A stretch of 64,000 nt of DNA from an uncultured Alphaproteobacteria bacterium (GCA_934255405.1 CAKQNT010000002.1:62001-126000); one strand, 5' to 3'; numbered from the stretch's first letter, positions 36,438 to 46,790 are shown. Made by a program: numbers and translations. The notes: generated by a model from the sequence alone, not told the origin.

Positions 36438-38117
36438 ATGGCTGCAGTCCAATATGTTTTTGTTATGCAAAATTTGACCAAGGTGTTTCCGGGAGGAAAA
36501 GAACTTTTTAAGGGGATTACCTTGTCTTTTCTGCCGGGGGCAAAAATCGGCGTGCTGGGTGTGAACGGCGCCGGTAAGTCTACTTTGCTCAAAATTATGG
36601 CAGGAGTTGACAAAGATTTTAATGGCGAGGCATGGGCTGCTGATGGTATTAAGGTCGGATATTTGGAGCAAGAGCCAAAGCTAGATCCTAACAAAAATGT
36701 GATGGAAAATATTATGGACGGCTTGGCAGAAACACGCGATTTGCTCAAGCGGTTTGAGGAAGTCTCTATGCGTTTTGGCGAAGAGCTTACCGATGAAGAA
36801 ATGAATAATCTGATTAATGAACAAGCAGAATTGCAAGAAAAAATCGATGCCTGCAATGGTTGGGATTTGGAGCGCACAATTGAAATCGCAATGGATGCTT
36901 TGCGTTGCCCGCCTGCAGATGCCGATGTTACCAAACTTTCCGGTGGTGAGCGACGTCGCGTGGCTTTGTGTCGTTTGTTGCTTTCTAAGCCGGATATGCT
37001 TTTATTGGATGAGCCGACTAACCATTTAGATGCCGAATCTGTGGCTTGGTTGGAGAATCATCTTAAGGATTACAAAGGAACAGTGGTTATGGTTACCCAC
37101 GACCGCTATTTCTTGGATAATGTAACCGGCTGGATTTTGGAACTTGATCGCGGTCAGGGGATTCCTTATGAGGGGAACTATTCTTCTTGGTTGGAACAAA
37201 AGCAAAAACGTTTGGAGCAAGAGGCTCGCGAAGAAACCGCTCGTCAGAAGGTTTTGGCTAATGAATTGGAGTGGATTCAAAAGAATCCCAAAGCGCGTCA
37301 GGCGAAATCTAAGGCACGTATTAATGCTTATGACGAATTATTGGCGCAGGCGTCTAAAGACAAAATAAATACCGCCAATATAACAATTCCGATGACTGAA
37401 CGTTTGGGAGATTTGGTGATTGAGGCCAATCATATCAGCAAATCGTTTGGGGATAGAGTATTGATTGATGATTTGTCGTTTAAGATTCCTAAGGGGGCAA
37501 TCGTGGGAATTATTGGTCCTAACGGGGCCGGCAAAACCACTTTATTTAAGATGATTACCGGACAGGAGAAGCCAAATTCCGGAGAAATCAGATTAGGTGA
37601 CACCGTTGATCTTGGCTATGTTGACCAAACTCGTGATGAGTTGGACCCGAACAAAAATGTGTGGGAAGAAATTTCTGACGGTTTGGATATGATACAGCTA
37701 GGTAAAAAAGAGGTGCCGTCTCGTGCTTATGTCGGGCAGTTCAATTTTAAAGGTAGCGATCAGCAGAAAAAGGTCGGGCAGCTTTCCGGCGGTGAGCGCA
37801 ACCGTGTTCATTTGGCCAAAATGTTGCGTAAGGGCGCCAATGTAATTATGCTTGATGAGCCCACCAATGATTTGGACGTTGATACTCTTCGCTCGCTTGA
37901 AGAAGGAATAATGAATTACCCCGGTTGCGTACTGGTGACTTCGCACGATCGTTGGTTCTTAGATCGTTTGGCAACCCATATTCTAGCCTATGAGGACGAT
38001 GGTCACGTTGAATGGTTTGAAGGCAACTATGAAGAATATGAAAAAGATAAAATCCGTCGTCTTGGCGAAGAGGCCGCCAGACCGCATAGGGTGAGGTATA
38101 AGGCGTTGACACGCTGA
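36438..38117 (+). CDS. ettA: Energy-dependent translational throttle protein EttA
   Basis: A 559-residue ABC-F protein with two ATPase domains (GVNGAGKS and GPNGAGKT Walker [16 protein letters not shown] and [15 protein letters not shown] signatures; [11 protein letters not shown] and [11 protein letters not shown]alker B). The P-site tRNA interaction linker lies between them. Length and start ([19 protein letters not shown]) match EttA. It binds the ribosomal E site and gates translation according to ADP/ATP. It is a single gene; the AGGAG site is 8 bases before the ATG. A long hairpin element follows. Confidence 0.96.
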   Translation: MAAVQYVFVMQNLTKVFPGGKELFKGITLSFLPGAKIGVLGVNGAGKSTLLKIMAGVDKDFNGEAWAADGIKVGYLEQEPKLDPNKNVMENIMDGLAETRDLLKRFEEVSMRFGEELTDEEMNNLINEQAELQEKIDACNGWDLERTIEIAMDALRCPPADADVTKLSGGERRRVALCRLLLSKPDMLLLDEPTNHLDAESVAWLENHLKDYKGTVVMVTHDRYFLDNVTGWILELDRGQGIPYEGNYSSWLEQKQKRLEQEAREETARQKVLANELEWIQKNPKARQAKSKARINAYDELLAQASKDKINTANITIPMTERLGDLVIEANHISKSFGDRVLIDDLSFKIPKGAIVGIIGPNGAGKTTLFKMITGQEKPNSGEIRLGDTVDLGYVDQTRDELDPNKNVWEEISDGLDMIQLGKKEVPSRAYVGQFNFKGSDQQKKVGQLSGGERNRVHLAKMLRKGANVIMLDEPTNDLDVDTLRSLEEGIMNYPGCVLVTSHDRWFLDRLATHILAYEDDGHVEWFEGNYEEYEKDKIRRLGEEAARPHRVRYKALTR

Positions 38118-38140
38118 TACTGGCAAGCTCGCTGGGTGAG

Positions 38141-38266
38141 CAAGCTCGTCTAGCGGCACATCTAGAGCGATTTTACGGTGACAGAAAATGCTCACGTACT
38201 AATCGTGTACGCTCCGCTTTTCAGCACCTAGAAATCACTCTATCTGTACCACTATCCGACCTTGCT
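38141..38266. repeat. Long intergenic hairpin element, copy 3 (after ettA)
   Basis: GCAAGCTCG, TC, TAGCGGCACA, TC, TAGAG on the left are mirrored by CTCTA, TC, TGTACCACTA, TC, CGACCTTGC on the right (one arm mismatch). The inner module has GGTGACAGAAAA, a CACGTAC/GTACG stem and CTTTTCAGCACC. A partial extra left arm precedes it at 38124. Of the rest of 38118-38531, 38284-38319 is a terminator and 38340-38531 carries the repeats described next. Confidence 0.75.
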
Positions 38267-38283
38267 AGAGATTGTGTAATATA

Positions 38284-38319
38284 AAAAGCTGAAAATTCAA
38301 AAATGAATTTTCAGCTTTT
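38284..38319 (+). terminator. Terminator downstream of ettA
   Basis: AAAAGCTGAAAATTC and GAATTTTCAGCTTTT form a perfect 15-bp stem with a 6-base loop, followed by GTTTTTG. Confidence 0.8.
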
Positions 38320-38349
38320 GTTTTTGTAGCTTTGTAAGTCCTCCCCCTT

Positions 38350-38375
38350 GACGGGGCGCGAGGATAAAAACAACC
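38350..38375 (+). repeat. 26-bp direct repeat, left of the flagellin gene
   Basis: A 26-base stretch beginning GACGGGGCGCGAGG is repeated without change at 40474-40499, just after the flagellin coding region. A related palindrome CCTTCCCC-ttgac-GGGGAAGG lies at 38483-38503, directly before the gene. The pair brackets the flagellin coding region and may mark a recombining cassette. Confidence 0.7.
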
Positions 38376-38531
38376 TGTCGATAGTTGTTGAAAACTAAGT
38401 GTTAGTACTGGAAAAATTTGCGCTTAGGTTTTATTTATAACTTGAGGAAGTGCGACAAAAACCAGCACAATCAAGCACCTTCCCCTTGACGGGGAAGGCT
38501 GGGTAGGGGTGAGAAAAGGAGTAAAGAGAGT

Positions 38532-40444
38532 ATGACTGGAAAGATAAGTTTAACTGCGAGTATGCGCAGTAACTTATTGAGCCTGCAGAACATCAGCAGG
38601 CAGGTTAGCTCTACCCAAAACAAACTTGCTACCGGCAACAAAGTAAATTCCGCAATCGATAATCCCAGTTCATACTACACCGCGCGTTCATTAACCAACC
38701 GCGCTAATGATTTAGACTCTCTGCTTGACTCAATGGGACAGGCGGTGAGCACCATCAAAACCGCCACCACTGCCTTAGAAACCGGCGCCACATTCCTAGA
38801 GCAGGCCGCGGCTGTTGCCACGTCCGCGCTGGAAACAGCAAAGATTCCCAGCAAGGAATGGTTTGAATCTCAAGACAACGTATCCGCAGTTGTCAGCAAT
38901 TGGAGTGAGCTTAAAGCCGCGCTGGATAGCGGCAAAGCCGGCAATATCGTTGTTTATGGCAACATAATTGCCGAAGATACCATAACCTTAAAAGAAGGAC
39001 AAAACTTAGTCGGCGTTGGCTACTACGGAGTATCAGAGCCGGACACCGATAAATTCTCGCAAATCAGTATAGACTTAGAAAAACTAGGGCTTAAAGATGG
39101 CATTAAAGCAGAAGCAGATAATCTACTTCTTTCCGATGTTTCAATTAAAGCGATAACAAGAAAGTCAGCAAAAGGCTACGTAATTAATTTTGCCAATACT
39201 TCTAATCAGATATTGCAAAATTTAGATATTCTTATGGATAACAGTGAGCAGAATAGTTATTATCAAGATAGTAGTATATGTTCGTATGGAATATTTGGGG
39301 GTACAACTATAGGATTTTATGGCGTAAATACAATTGCGGAGGCAAAAGTTAGTCCACATGGCAACTTTCACGTTGTATCATTTGCAATAAACAATTCTGA
39401 TGCGCATGTATATGGGGTCGTAAATATAAATATGCTGCAGAATGGTTCTAGAGGTATAGGTGTTACAAGCTTAAATGTTGAAAATAACGCAACCTTAAAT
39501 ATATCGTCACGATTATTTGGATTTGCAGAAGGTACATCAAATTTTAATGGCAATGCAAAAGTGAATATTCAGACAATGTATGGTTTGGCTGGCGGTACTT
39601 ATAATATCAACGATAAAGCTATCTTAAATATTAGAGCTAGTCAATTCACTGATTATAGCAACAACTTGACATTCAATATTAATTCTCAAGTGTCTAAAAC
39701 TAACATAAGTGTTACGCAAAATCTTTTTGATAGTTCTCAGGCTAAGACAACTATCAAAGCCGTATCCGGTTCAAAGATGAGTGTGAATGGTAAGGTTTAC
39801 AAAGCAGAGAAGGCGATTAGTGATAATACCATGAACGGTAATAATATGCCGGCGGGATTTGTGGAAGTTGCGGGAGTAGTGGCTGACCCCGTGCCAAGTT
39901 TGGATTGGCTCAAAGAACAGAATGCTAATCGCAGTATGGATTATAAATACAAAAATGAGGCAAAGGAAAATAGTAAGCAATATTCAGAGATAGTCGGTCA
40001 GTATGATTCAGTGATAAAAGACGCTTCATATAAGGGCACAAACCTGCTCAAAAAAGACAAGCTCAATGTGCGGTTTAATGAGAGCGGCAGCGCTGATTTG
40101 AACGTGTCTGGCAAGGATATGTCAGCAGGCTCATTAGGGCTAAATACGGTTGATTGGCAGAATCAGGCGACATTGCCCAAAGCCTCAGAGAAATCGCCGG
40201 CGCCTTGAAAAGTATCAGAGCTTTTACCGCGGAGCTGGGGAATAATTATTCAATTATCACCAGTCGGCAAGATTTCACGGAGAATTTGATAAATATTCTC
40301 ACCGAGGGCGCGGATAAATTAACTTTAGCTGATATGAACGAAGAATCCGCCAATATGCTGGCATTGCAAACAAGACAACAGTTGGCGATTAACTCTCTCT
40401 CATTAGCGTCACAAGCCGCACAGGCAGTCATGAAACTCTTTTAA
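38532..40444 (+). pseudogene. Flagellin with inserted beta-helix-like domain, frameshifted near the C-terminus
   Basis: Residues 1-105 are a flagellin N-terminal D0/D1 domain (LSLQNISRQVSSTQNKLATG, NPSSYYTARSL). The C-terminal D1/D0 domain (ELGNNYSIITSRQDFTENLI, NEESANMLALQTRQQLA, ending SQAAQAVMKLF) is intact but lies in the -1 frame. A missing G at about 40155-40158 (TGGCA for TGGGCA) breaks the frame; as read, the product stops at 40208 without the C-terminal domain. The middle (about residues 120-450) has repeating short strands rich in Asn, Ile and Gly, like a right-handed beta-helix, and is much more AT-rich than the ends. It may be a sequencing error, phase variation or true decay. Confidence 0.8.
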
Positions 40445-41116
40445 AATTTAATGCCATCTAAGTCTTCCCCATCGACGGGGCGCGAGGATAAAAACAACCG
40501 TTGCTCCAGTTGTTTTTACCGCAAGCGACGTAAGTTTACTTGTTGAGCTAGTGCGGCGTGAGCAAACGCAGCGAAATTAGTAAACAAGTGACCCTGTGAA
40601 ATAAAAATAATCAAAGTAATGATTATTTTTATGAGCCAAGCAATGAAACTTGCCGAGCAAGCAAGCGCCAGCGCTGGGCAGCGAGGCTTAGTTGGAATTG
40701 GCAAGGTTAGTGAGCCTTGGCGAACTTACTAAGCTAGACGATTTAGATGGAGGTGAGATAGAATAAAGACTGTCACCGCTCCGAGAGGCGAGTATTCTCG
40801 TCCGAGGTCCAGCGGTCTTCCGAGCTTTTTAAATGTTAGTACGGAAGATGCCCTGACGATTGCGTTCCGCAATCGAGGCATGACATGTTTTTTCACTGGA
40901 TTCCGGCGTTCGCCGGAATGACACCGGACGACAAGTCCGACTCTATCCCGAGCGCCGAGCCAATGGCGAGTAAGCGAGTAAATTCTTGCAAATGCCTGTG
41001 CTGCTTCGCACCGCCGCCCGCCGTGCGGGTCATTCTAGAGAAAGCCAGAATCCAGCATTAATGGACTCTTCGTTGCACTCAGAGTGATAATGCTGGTGGT
41101 TGTATTACGTTGCCAA
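40445..41116. other. Non-coding repeat debris after the flagellin gene
   Basis: About 670 bases without a credible gene. It contains the right 26-bp direct repeat (40474-40499) and a run of small palindromes: AATAATCAAAG/AATGATTATT near 40600, CGATTGCG/CGCAATCG near 40857-40875, GGATTCCGGCG/CGCCGGAATGAC near 40901-40921, and CAGCATTA/TAATGCTG near 41053-41098. GC content is higher than in the flagellin insert. It looks like an accumulation of REP-type sequences. Confidence 0.6.
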
Positions 41117-41121
41117 TAAAA

Positions 41122-41155
41122 ATAGTTCCTCTTTTGTAGTTAAAAGAGGAACTAT
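41122..41155 (-). terminator. Terminator of the GalU-type gene
   Basis: ATAGTTCCTCTTTT and AAAAGAGGAACTAT form a perfect 14-bp stem with a 6-base loop, followed on the minus strand by TTTTTATT. It lies 23 bases past the stop. Confidence 0.85.
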
Positions 41156-41178
41156 AAGTTGTGGAATGTTGACAATGT

Positions 41179-42072
41179 TTAAGCGGCGCATTCTTTAAGA
41201 ATTTTGCAGCAATAATCTCTGAGTTCGGGGTCTTCCATCAGACTGAGACGTAGATTTGATTTTTCAAGCTCTTTATTGGTGCCGCAGTCAAAGCGCTCAA
41301 TGTCGCAAATGGCTCCGGTCAATTTGATGCCGCGTTTGGCGGCTAATCCCATTGCATCGGCAAGATTAATCTCGCCGTTGGTGCCTTTGCTGACTTCAGG
41401 CAGAATGTTCATAATCTCATTGGGCAAGATATAGGGGCCGAGACTACCAAAGTTTGAGGGAATCTTATCTCTGGCGGGTTTTTCAATTTTGCCGGTGGCG
41501 TGCACAACATTGCCCTCTTGAACGGCGCCTTCCAAAACGCCATAGCGAACAATTTCTTCATCAGGGAAAACCTGAACATGATCAACCATGCCGCCGTATC
41601 TTTGATAGATATCAAGCAACTGAGCCAAAATGCCCTTGCCGCCATGAGGGTTGACATATACGTCATCTGCCCACATAACGATAAAATCACGATCACCAAC
41701 CAGCTCTTTGGCCATCAGCACGGCATGGCCGTTGCCTTTGGGCTCTTTTTGCTCGGCAAACGAGAACTTCATGCCGGCGGGGATAATGTCTTGAACCACC
41801 TTGAGCAAATCAAGTTTGCCTTTTTCTAGCAGGTGATTTTCTAACCACGGATAAGGGGAAAAGTGTTTTTCAAACAGACCTTTGCAAGATTGGTCGCTGT
41901 AGATGAATATAACTTCTTTAATGCCTATTTCTTTGCAGGAATCAATGGCATATTGAATAATCGGTTTGCTGTGCAGGGTTAAAAAACCTTTGTGCAGAGC
42001 TTTGGTTGAAGGAAGATTGCGAGTTGATAATCCGGCGACCGGAATAATACAAACTTCAGGCTTTTTGAGCAT
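41179..42072 (-). CDS. galU: GalU-type UTP--glucose-1-phosphate uridylyltransferase
   Basis: A 297-residue nucleotidyltransferase with the GalU layout: an N-terminal sugar-nucleotide loop CIIPVAGLSTRNLPSTKALHK, the SKPIIQYAIDSCKEIG strand-helix, KGNGHAVLMAKELVGDRDFIVMWADDVYV with the metal-binding Asp, and a C-terminal helical end. The signature is atypical: AGLSTRNLPSTK where most GalU have AGLGTRMLPATK. It probably makes UDP-glucose for envelope polysaccharides; a related sugar or nucleotide is possible. The start at 42072 has GGAG 9 bases upstream. It is a single leftward gene next to the AsmA gene. Confidence 0.82.
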   Translation of the reverse strand: MLKKPEVCIIPVAGLSTRNLPSTKALHKGFLTLHSKPIIQYAIDSCKEIGIKEVIFIYSDQSCKGLFEKHFSPYPWLENHLLEKGKLDLLKVVQDIIPAGMKFSFAEQKEPKGNGHAVLMAKELVGDRDFIVMWADDVYVNPHGGKGILAQLLDIYQRYGGMVDHVQVFPDEEIVRYGVLEGAVQEGNVVHATGKIEKPARDKIPSNFGSLGPYILPNEIMNILPEVSKGTNGEINLADAMGLAAKRGIKLTGAICDIERFDCGTNKELEKSNLRLSLMEDPELRDYCCKILKECAA

Positions 42073-42143
42073 ATCATAAAACTCCAAATAATAGTTATTA
42101 TGCCTGCTAATATATATTGCAAATTTCAATTCGACAAGCCTAA

Positions 42144-45100
42144 TTACCTTCTTGTGCGCCCTTTTTTAACAACGTTTATATTGCTAGAGGAAGACGGAGT
42201 TTCAATTTTGGCTTTGGGTTTGGAAAAATCCAATACCTTTACTTCTTGTTCTTCCGTCAATTCTTCTGCTTTTTCAATATCTTCAATGTTACGGCGCACA
42301 GTGACCGTACGGCCGCTCTTTTTGATGCTGATTGAACCGGTGTTTTCTTCAAGCTTGCGCTGGACTTCCTCGTTTCTTAGTTTGGCGGCATAAGCTTCTT
42401 CTTGGGCGGCAACTTTCTTTTCGGTGTAGTCGCGGTATTCCGAGATGCTGTTTTCCAACTCGCGCAAATCTGTTGCGGCGGCGTCGCGCAGGCTTTGGAT
42501 TTGCGATTTGTATTGTTCAACTTCTTCAATATTATCTGATTTTTGAATTTTGTTGAAGTCGTCCAAAAGCTGTTTGTCCTGATTATCAAAGTTTTCAAGT
42601 TTGTCTTCAATAAAACTGTGCCAGCCGCTGATGTTGCTGTCTGCCGCTGGTTTGAAGTCGGTTATAATGGCGGCTAATCTGGAGGCAAAGCCATCTTTGG
42701 CACCATTGTATTGAAAGCTTAGCTGTTTGGCCTGATTGTGGCTTTCTACAATTTGATTATAGGTGCTTTGAATATTCTTTTTTTGATCGGCCAGATAGGC
42801 GCTCTTTATTTTGCCGCGCAATTCTTCAAGTTTGGCGGTTGCCTGCGTGTTAGCTGTCGTTAGCGCATTAATCAGCTCATCATTGGCTTCTGCGGTTTCT
42901 GACTTATTGATGTTTTGTGTCAGGTCTGACGACAAGGTATCAAGCTGTTTGCGGATATCTGCATAAGAAACACCGGCCTCATTGCTGAAGGCATGCTGCT
43001 GTTTGTCCAGAGCTTCGGACATAACGGCAGAAATGTCTGAACTTAGAGCCTTAGCGGCGTTTTTTTGATTGTCAATTAGAGAAGTCAGATGATTTTTGAG
43101 TGCTGTTTCTGCTGCTTTGACATCAGCTTCTTTTTTGGTTTGGCGGCTTTTGTAAAGATTATACAGGGCGCTGACATCAATATCTAAAAGCGGAGAATCC
43201 GCTTGTCCTTTGAGCGAAAAAGCAAACCCCGGAAGATATTGCGGCTCTTGATATTTGGCGCTGAATAATATGTTCATGCTCCATTCCGGCAGGCTGCCGT
43301 CGCCGCTTAAGGTTATGGTGGAATCGGCGTTATTCATAACAGCGTTGTTCAAAGTAATCTTGCCGGCAGAAATTTGAGCTGAGCCTTTGAAGTGCTCAAA
43401 AGAAGTGCTGCCGGAAAGCAGATTTTCTTTTACCAGAGCTGACAATCCGTCCGGATCTTCGCGCTTGGTGATGTCTTGATAAATGTTGGGCAAATTCCAA
43501 CCTTTGAGATTTAGGTTAGAAAAATCAAACTCAGCTTTGCCATTGAGGCCGGAAACAAAGTCAAATTCACTGTCAGCAACGCTTTCAAAATCAGACGTAA
43601 AGTCAAAAGTGCCGTTTTTGAGCGCGTAGACAGAGCCGCCGGCGTTGAGGCTGTCGGTATCTGCGCCTTTTAGCGATATTTTTCCTGATACAATCGGGCG
43701 GTCATTCATCTGCAAGCGGGCATCAGCATTGAGTTTGCCGCCTAAGTAGTCGGAAGAAAAAGACTTAATATCAAGGTTTCCGTTGTTCAGCGAAAGTTCA
43801 GTTTGCGTATTGGAAAAGCTGTTTTGACGGTAATTGAGTTCTTGAATGTTGAACTTGCCATCTATATCGAAAGAGCGATAAAAACTATAATCAGCTTTGT
43901 CTTTTGACCAAAGAGGTTTAGGCAGAAATTCTACCGAAGTATCTGATTTTAGTCCGGTAATTGCCGGAGCGGCGGCGGACGTATTTTTGTTTAAGAAACG
44001 CTCTATTTCAAATTTGTTGATATCCAGTTCGGTTTGAATGGCGGTTCGGCCATTAGAATCGGTTTTGCGGTTAAGGCTGCCGCTGAAGGTGTTGAAACCG
44101 ATGTTAACGACCAACGGTTTGGCTTGAAAATTTTCAACCGTGCCGTCAATGGTTGTTTTTAGATTAATTAACCCTGTAGATGATGCTTGCGGCGTGTATT
44201 CAAAATTAAGGTTATTGAGCATTTTGGCAAAGTCTGGGTGCTTGAGCTCTAAATCGCCGTTGTATTTGATCTGCTCTCCGCTACGGTTTACCAGACCACT
44301 ATAGGAGGCCTCTAGGTTCTCAAATCTTATTTTTGAGGTGGTGGCAAAGGTATTAATGTTGCCGTTGGCAGCGCCGATAATTTGAAAATCATGGAGCTTT
44401 TTGTAATCTAAGTTAGGCGCCTTAAATTCAAGTTTGTTAATCAGCGCGGCAACATTGTCAGTTTGAATATTGAAGTTAAGCCCTTTGAAAGTCGGTGTCT
44501 TGCCGAATCCGTTTAATTGTCCGGATAACTCAATTTTGGAGCTGGCTACAGAACCAATCTGCAGATTGCTGATGTCCATTTTCCCATCCAACAGGCTGGC
44601 TTGGAAATTTACTTTTTCAAACGGCATTTTTTCATAAATGCCAACATCCATTCTGGCCGTAATCTGCATGTCAAAGTCATTGAGGAATCCAAGCTTGGAG
44701 AAACGGTAAGCCATGCGTTGCGCCCAGTTTTTTTCACGCTCTTCGTTGGGAAGCGAACTTATATAGTTGTCAAAGTTAATCATGTCGGCATTGATAATCA
44801 GCATAATGTCATCTCTGGCGCCGCGTTTAATTCCAGCCTCACCGGAAACAGAGCTCTTGTCCAACGTAAATTTAAACGGGGAAACCTGAATCCGCCGCAG
44901 AGTGCCGGAGAATTTGGCATTGCCTACAGCTTTGCGGTAGGTGGCGGCAGTGCTGACGTTGGGGGCAATCTCAAGCCAGTTAAGCGTTTTGAGAAAATCA
45001 TTGGAGTTGAGGGTGGTGTCAAGATTGTAAAAAGGCTCGTTTTCAAAGGCGGAGACCGAACCTTTGACGCTGAAATCTGTGTCCCCCGGCAGAGTGGCGC

Positions 45101-46286
45101 TGAGGTTGTTTAAGGTTAAGATGTTTTCTACAATATCAAAACTCAGTTCAAAATTTTTGAGTTGCTGATTCTTGTAGGTGGTGCGAACGGCTTTGATATC
45201 GGCCAATATGTCAAAATCCAATTCCGGAGAGTATTCGCTTTTTCCGGCCGCATGGTCGGCTATGAAATTGTTGAGAGTTTGAGCAAAAGGCGTCAAATCT
45301 AGGTCAGTAAGGTTAAAAGCCATGTCAATGCGGGGAGTGACGCCGCCGTTGCCGAATCCGTCATTAAACGGCAGTTGCAGATTGCCGGCGCCCTGAGTGT
45401 TGCCGTATTTTACAACAATGTTGGACAACGTGAGTTGCTGGGGAGTGAAGTTAATATCAGAGGTAATGGCCAGCGGATAATCATAAAAGTCAGGTAGACT
45501 GAGGCTCTTGATGTTGGCAGTCCAAAAGTCATGCAGCTTTTTTGATTCAACAATCACGTTGCCATTGATAACCTGATTGGCCAGATTGAAATTGCCATCA
45601 AAACGGATGTAGCTCTCTGAAGTGGGGTGGGTAATAACCAAATTGAGCGTGGTGGTAAAACTGTCGGACAGTTGCCCCAAAGAAACAGCAAAGCCTTCAG
45701 GCACGTTGTCTTTGGTGTAGTTGCCCTCAATGCGGTAGGGTCCCATAATGCTTTGGGCAATGATCTCACCATTAAGATTTTCTAGTTTTATGTCGATGTT
45801 ATGCGTTGTATCAACAAGATTGAGAGTGGCGCCGCCGATGCTGACGCTGTTGAGCGCAAAGTGAGATTCCTCTATGGCGCGGCGTTGTTCCGGATCAAGG
45901 TCAGACTCCCAATTAAGCCGACCGCTTGGCAAAAGTTCAAGGTTGATTTGCGGATTGCGCAATTCCATGTGTTGGATTTCGAATTGTCCCTTAATCAGAT
46001 GGGATAAAGACAGCGTAGCAACCAAATCCTTTATCTCTACCAAAGGTTTGGATTTGTCTTCTCCGGCGGGGTTGAGAATTTTTACATTGGTTGCGCTCAA
46101 ATATGGGGAGGGGAGAATCTTAAAAGATATGGGGCCGGCAAAGTTAATCTGTTTGCCGGTGGCCTCGCTGAACTGTTTGGCAATAACGCTTTTGTGCTCG
46201 TTCCAATCGATTGAACTGATGTAAAAGGCAGCGCCGGCGGCCGCGGTTATCAACAGTATCAGCAAAATAAGCAACAGTTTTTTCAC
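42144..46286 (-). CDS. Large AsmA family protein with C-terminal coiled coil
   Basis: A 1380-residue protein with one N-terminal membrane helix (LLLILLILLITAAAGAAFYI) and an AsmA N-terminal domain (SSIDWNEHKSVIAKQFSEATGKQI, GPISFKILPSPYLSATNVKI). A very long beta-rich body of repeated short strands follows, typical of the AsmA/TamB/VPS13-like bridge proteins that move phospholipids across the periplasm. The last 330 residues (about 1040-1370) change to charged, Gln/Lys/Glu-rich coiled coil ending in a basic tail, an unusual addition. The start is GTG at 46286 with GGAG 8 bases upstream. It is a single gene. Confidence 0.85.
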   Translation of the reverse strand: MKKLLLILLILLITAAAGAAFYISSIDWNEHKSVIAKQFSEATGKQINFAGPISFKILPSPYLSATNVKILNPAGEDKSKPLVEIKDLVATLSLSHLIKGQFEIQHMELRNPQINLELLPSGRLNWESDLDPEQRRAIEESHFALNSVSIGGATLNLVDTTHNIDIKLENLNGEIIAQSIMGPYRIEGNYTKDNVPEGFAVSLGQLSDSFTTTLNLVITHPTSESYIRFDGNFNLANQVINGNVIVESKKLHDFWTANIKSLSLPDFYDYPLAITSDINFTPQQLTLSNIVVKYGNTQGAGNLQLPFNDGFGNGGVTPRIDMAFNLTDLDLTPFAQTLNNFIADHAAGKSEYSPELDFDILADIKAVRTTYKNQQLKNFELSFDIVENILTLNNLSATLPGDTDFSVKGSVSAFENEPFYNLDTTLNSNDFLKTLNWLEIAPNVSTAATYRKAVGNAKFSGTLRRIQVSPFKFTLDKSSVSGEAGIKRGARDDIMLIINADMINFDNYISSLPNEEREKNWAQRMAYRFSKLGFLNDFDMQITARMDVGIYEKMPFEKVNFQASLLDGKMDISNLQIGSVASSKIELSGQLNGFGKTPTFKGLNFNIQTDNVAALINKLEFKAPNLDYKKLHDFQIIGAANGNINTFATTSKIRFENLEASYSGLVNRSGEQIKYNGDLELKHPDFAKMLNNLNFEYTPQASSTGLINLKTTIDGTVENFQAKPLVVNIGFNTFSGSLNRKTDSNGRTAIQTELDINKFEIERFLNKNTSAAAPAITGLKSDTSVEFLPKPLWSKDKADYSFYRSFDIDGKFNIQELNYRQNSFSNTQTELSLNNGNLDIKSFSSDYLGGKLNADARLQMNDRPIVSGKISLKGADTDSLNAGGSVYALKNGTFDFTSDFESVADSEFDFVSGLNGKAEFDFSNLNLKGWNLPNIYQDITKREDPDGLSALVKENLLSGSTSFEHFKGSAQISAGKITLNNAVMNNADSTITLSGDGSLPEWSMNILFSAKYQEPQYLPGFAFSLKGQADSPLLDIDVSALYNLYKSRQTKKEADVKAAETALKNHLTSLIDNQKNAAKALSSDISAVMSEALDKQQHAFSNEAGVSYADIRKQLDTLSSDLTQNINKSETAEANDELINALTTANTQATAKLEELRGKIKSAYLADQKKNIQSTYNQIVESHNQAKQLSFQYNGAKDGFASRLAAIITDFKPAADSNISGWHSFIEDKLENFDNQDKQLLDDFNKIQKSDNIEEVEQYKSQIQSLRDAAATDLRELENSISEYRDYTEKKVAAQEEAYAAKLRNEEVQRKLEENTGSISIKKSGRTVTVRRNIEDIEKAEELTEEQEVKVLDFSKPKAKIETPSSSSNINVVKKGRTRR

Positions 46287-46397
46287 GAGGTTATCTCCTT
46301 CAAATTTGCACGGGCGATAAATAGTCTTTGCTTTTATCTTAAGGCTTTATTATTATGCTATATTATTAATAAAACTTTTAACTGACAAAGGCAAGAT

Positions 46398-46787
46398 ATG
46401 AATAATACCCAAAAACTTTTTGATTTAGCCAGAAACGCAGCGGAAAAAGCATATTGTCCATATTCTAAATTTGCCGTAGGAGCGGCAATTTTGGCCGATG
46501 ACAATAATTTTTATGCCGGTTGTAATGTCGAAAATATCTCTTATCCGGTGGGAACTTGTGCTGAGGCGGGGGCGATTGCCGCAATGATAGCAGGCGGGGG
46601 CAAAAAAATTGTGGAAATGTTAGTATATGCAGACAGTAAGCAATTGATTTCGCCTTGCGGAGCGTGTCGGCAGCGGATTGCTGAATTTGCCAACAAAAAT
46701 GCGGCTGTATATTTGGCAAATAAAGACGGAATCCAAAAATCAACTAACCTTGCAGAGCTTCTGCCCTGCAGCTTTTCGGAGTTTTAG
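46398..46787 (+). CDS. cdd: Cytidine deaminase
   Basis: A 129-residue short-form (tetrameric) cytidine deaminase. CNVENISYPVGTCAEAGAI carries the first zinc Cys and the catalytic Glu, and PCGACRQRI carries the two other zinc cysteines. It turns (deoxy)cytidine into (deoxy)uridine. It is the first gene of a four-gene nucleoside-salvage operon with 3-base spacing to punA. The ATG is preceded by GGCAAG. Confidence 0.94.
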   Translation: MNNTQKLFDLARNAAEKAYCPYSKFAVGAAILADDNNFYAGCNVENISYPVGTCAEAGAIAAMIAGGGKKIVEMLVYADSKQLISPCGACRQRIAEFANKNAAVYLANKDGIQKSTNLAELLPCSFSEF

Positions 46788-46790
46788 AAG

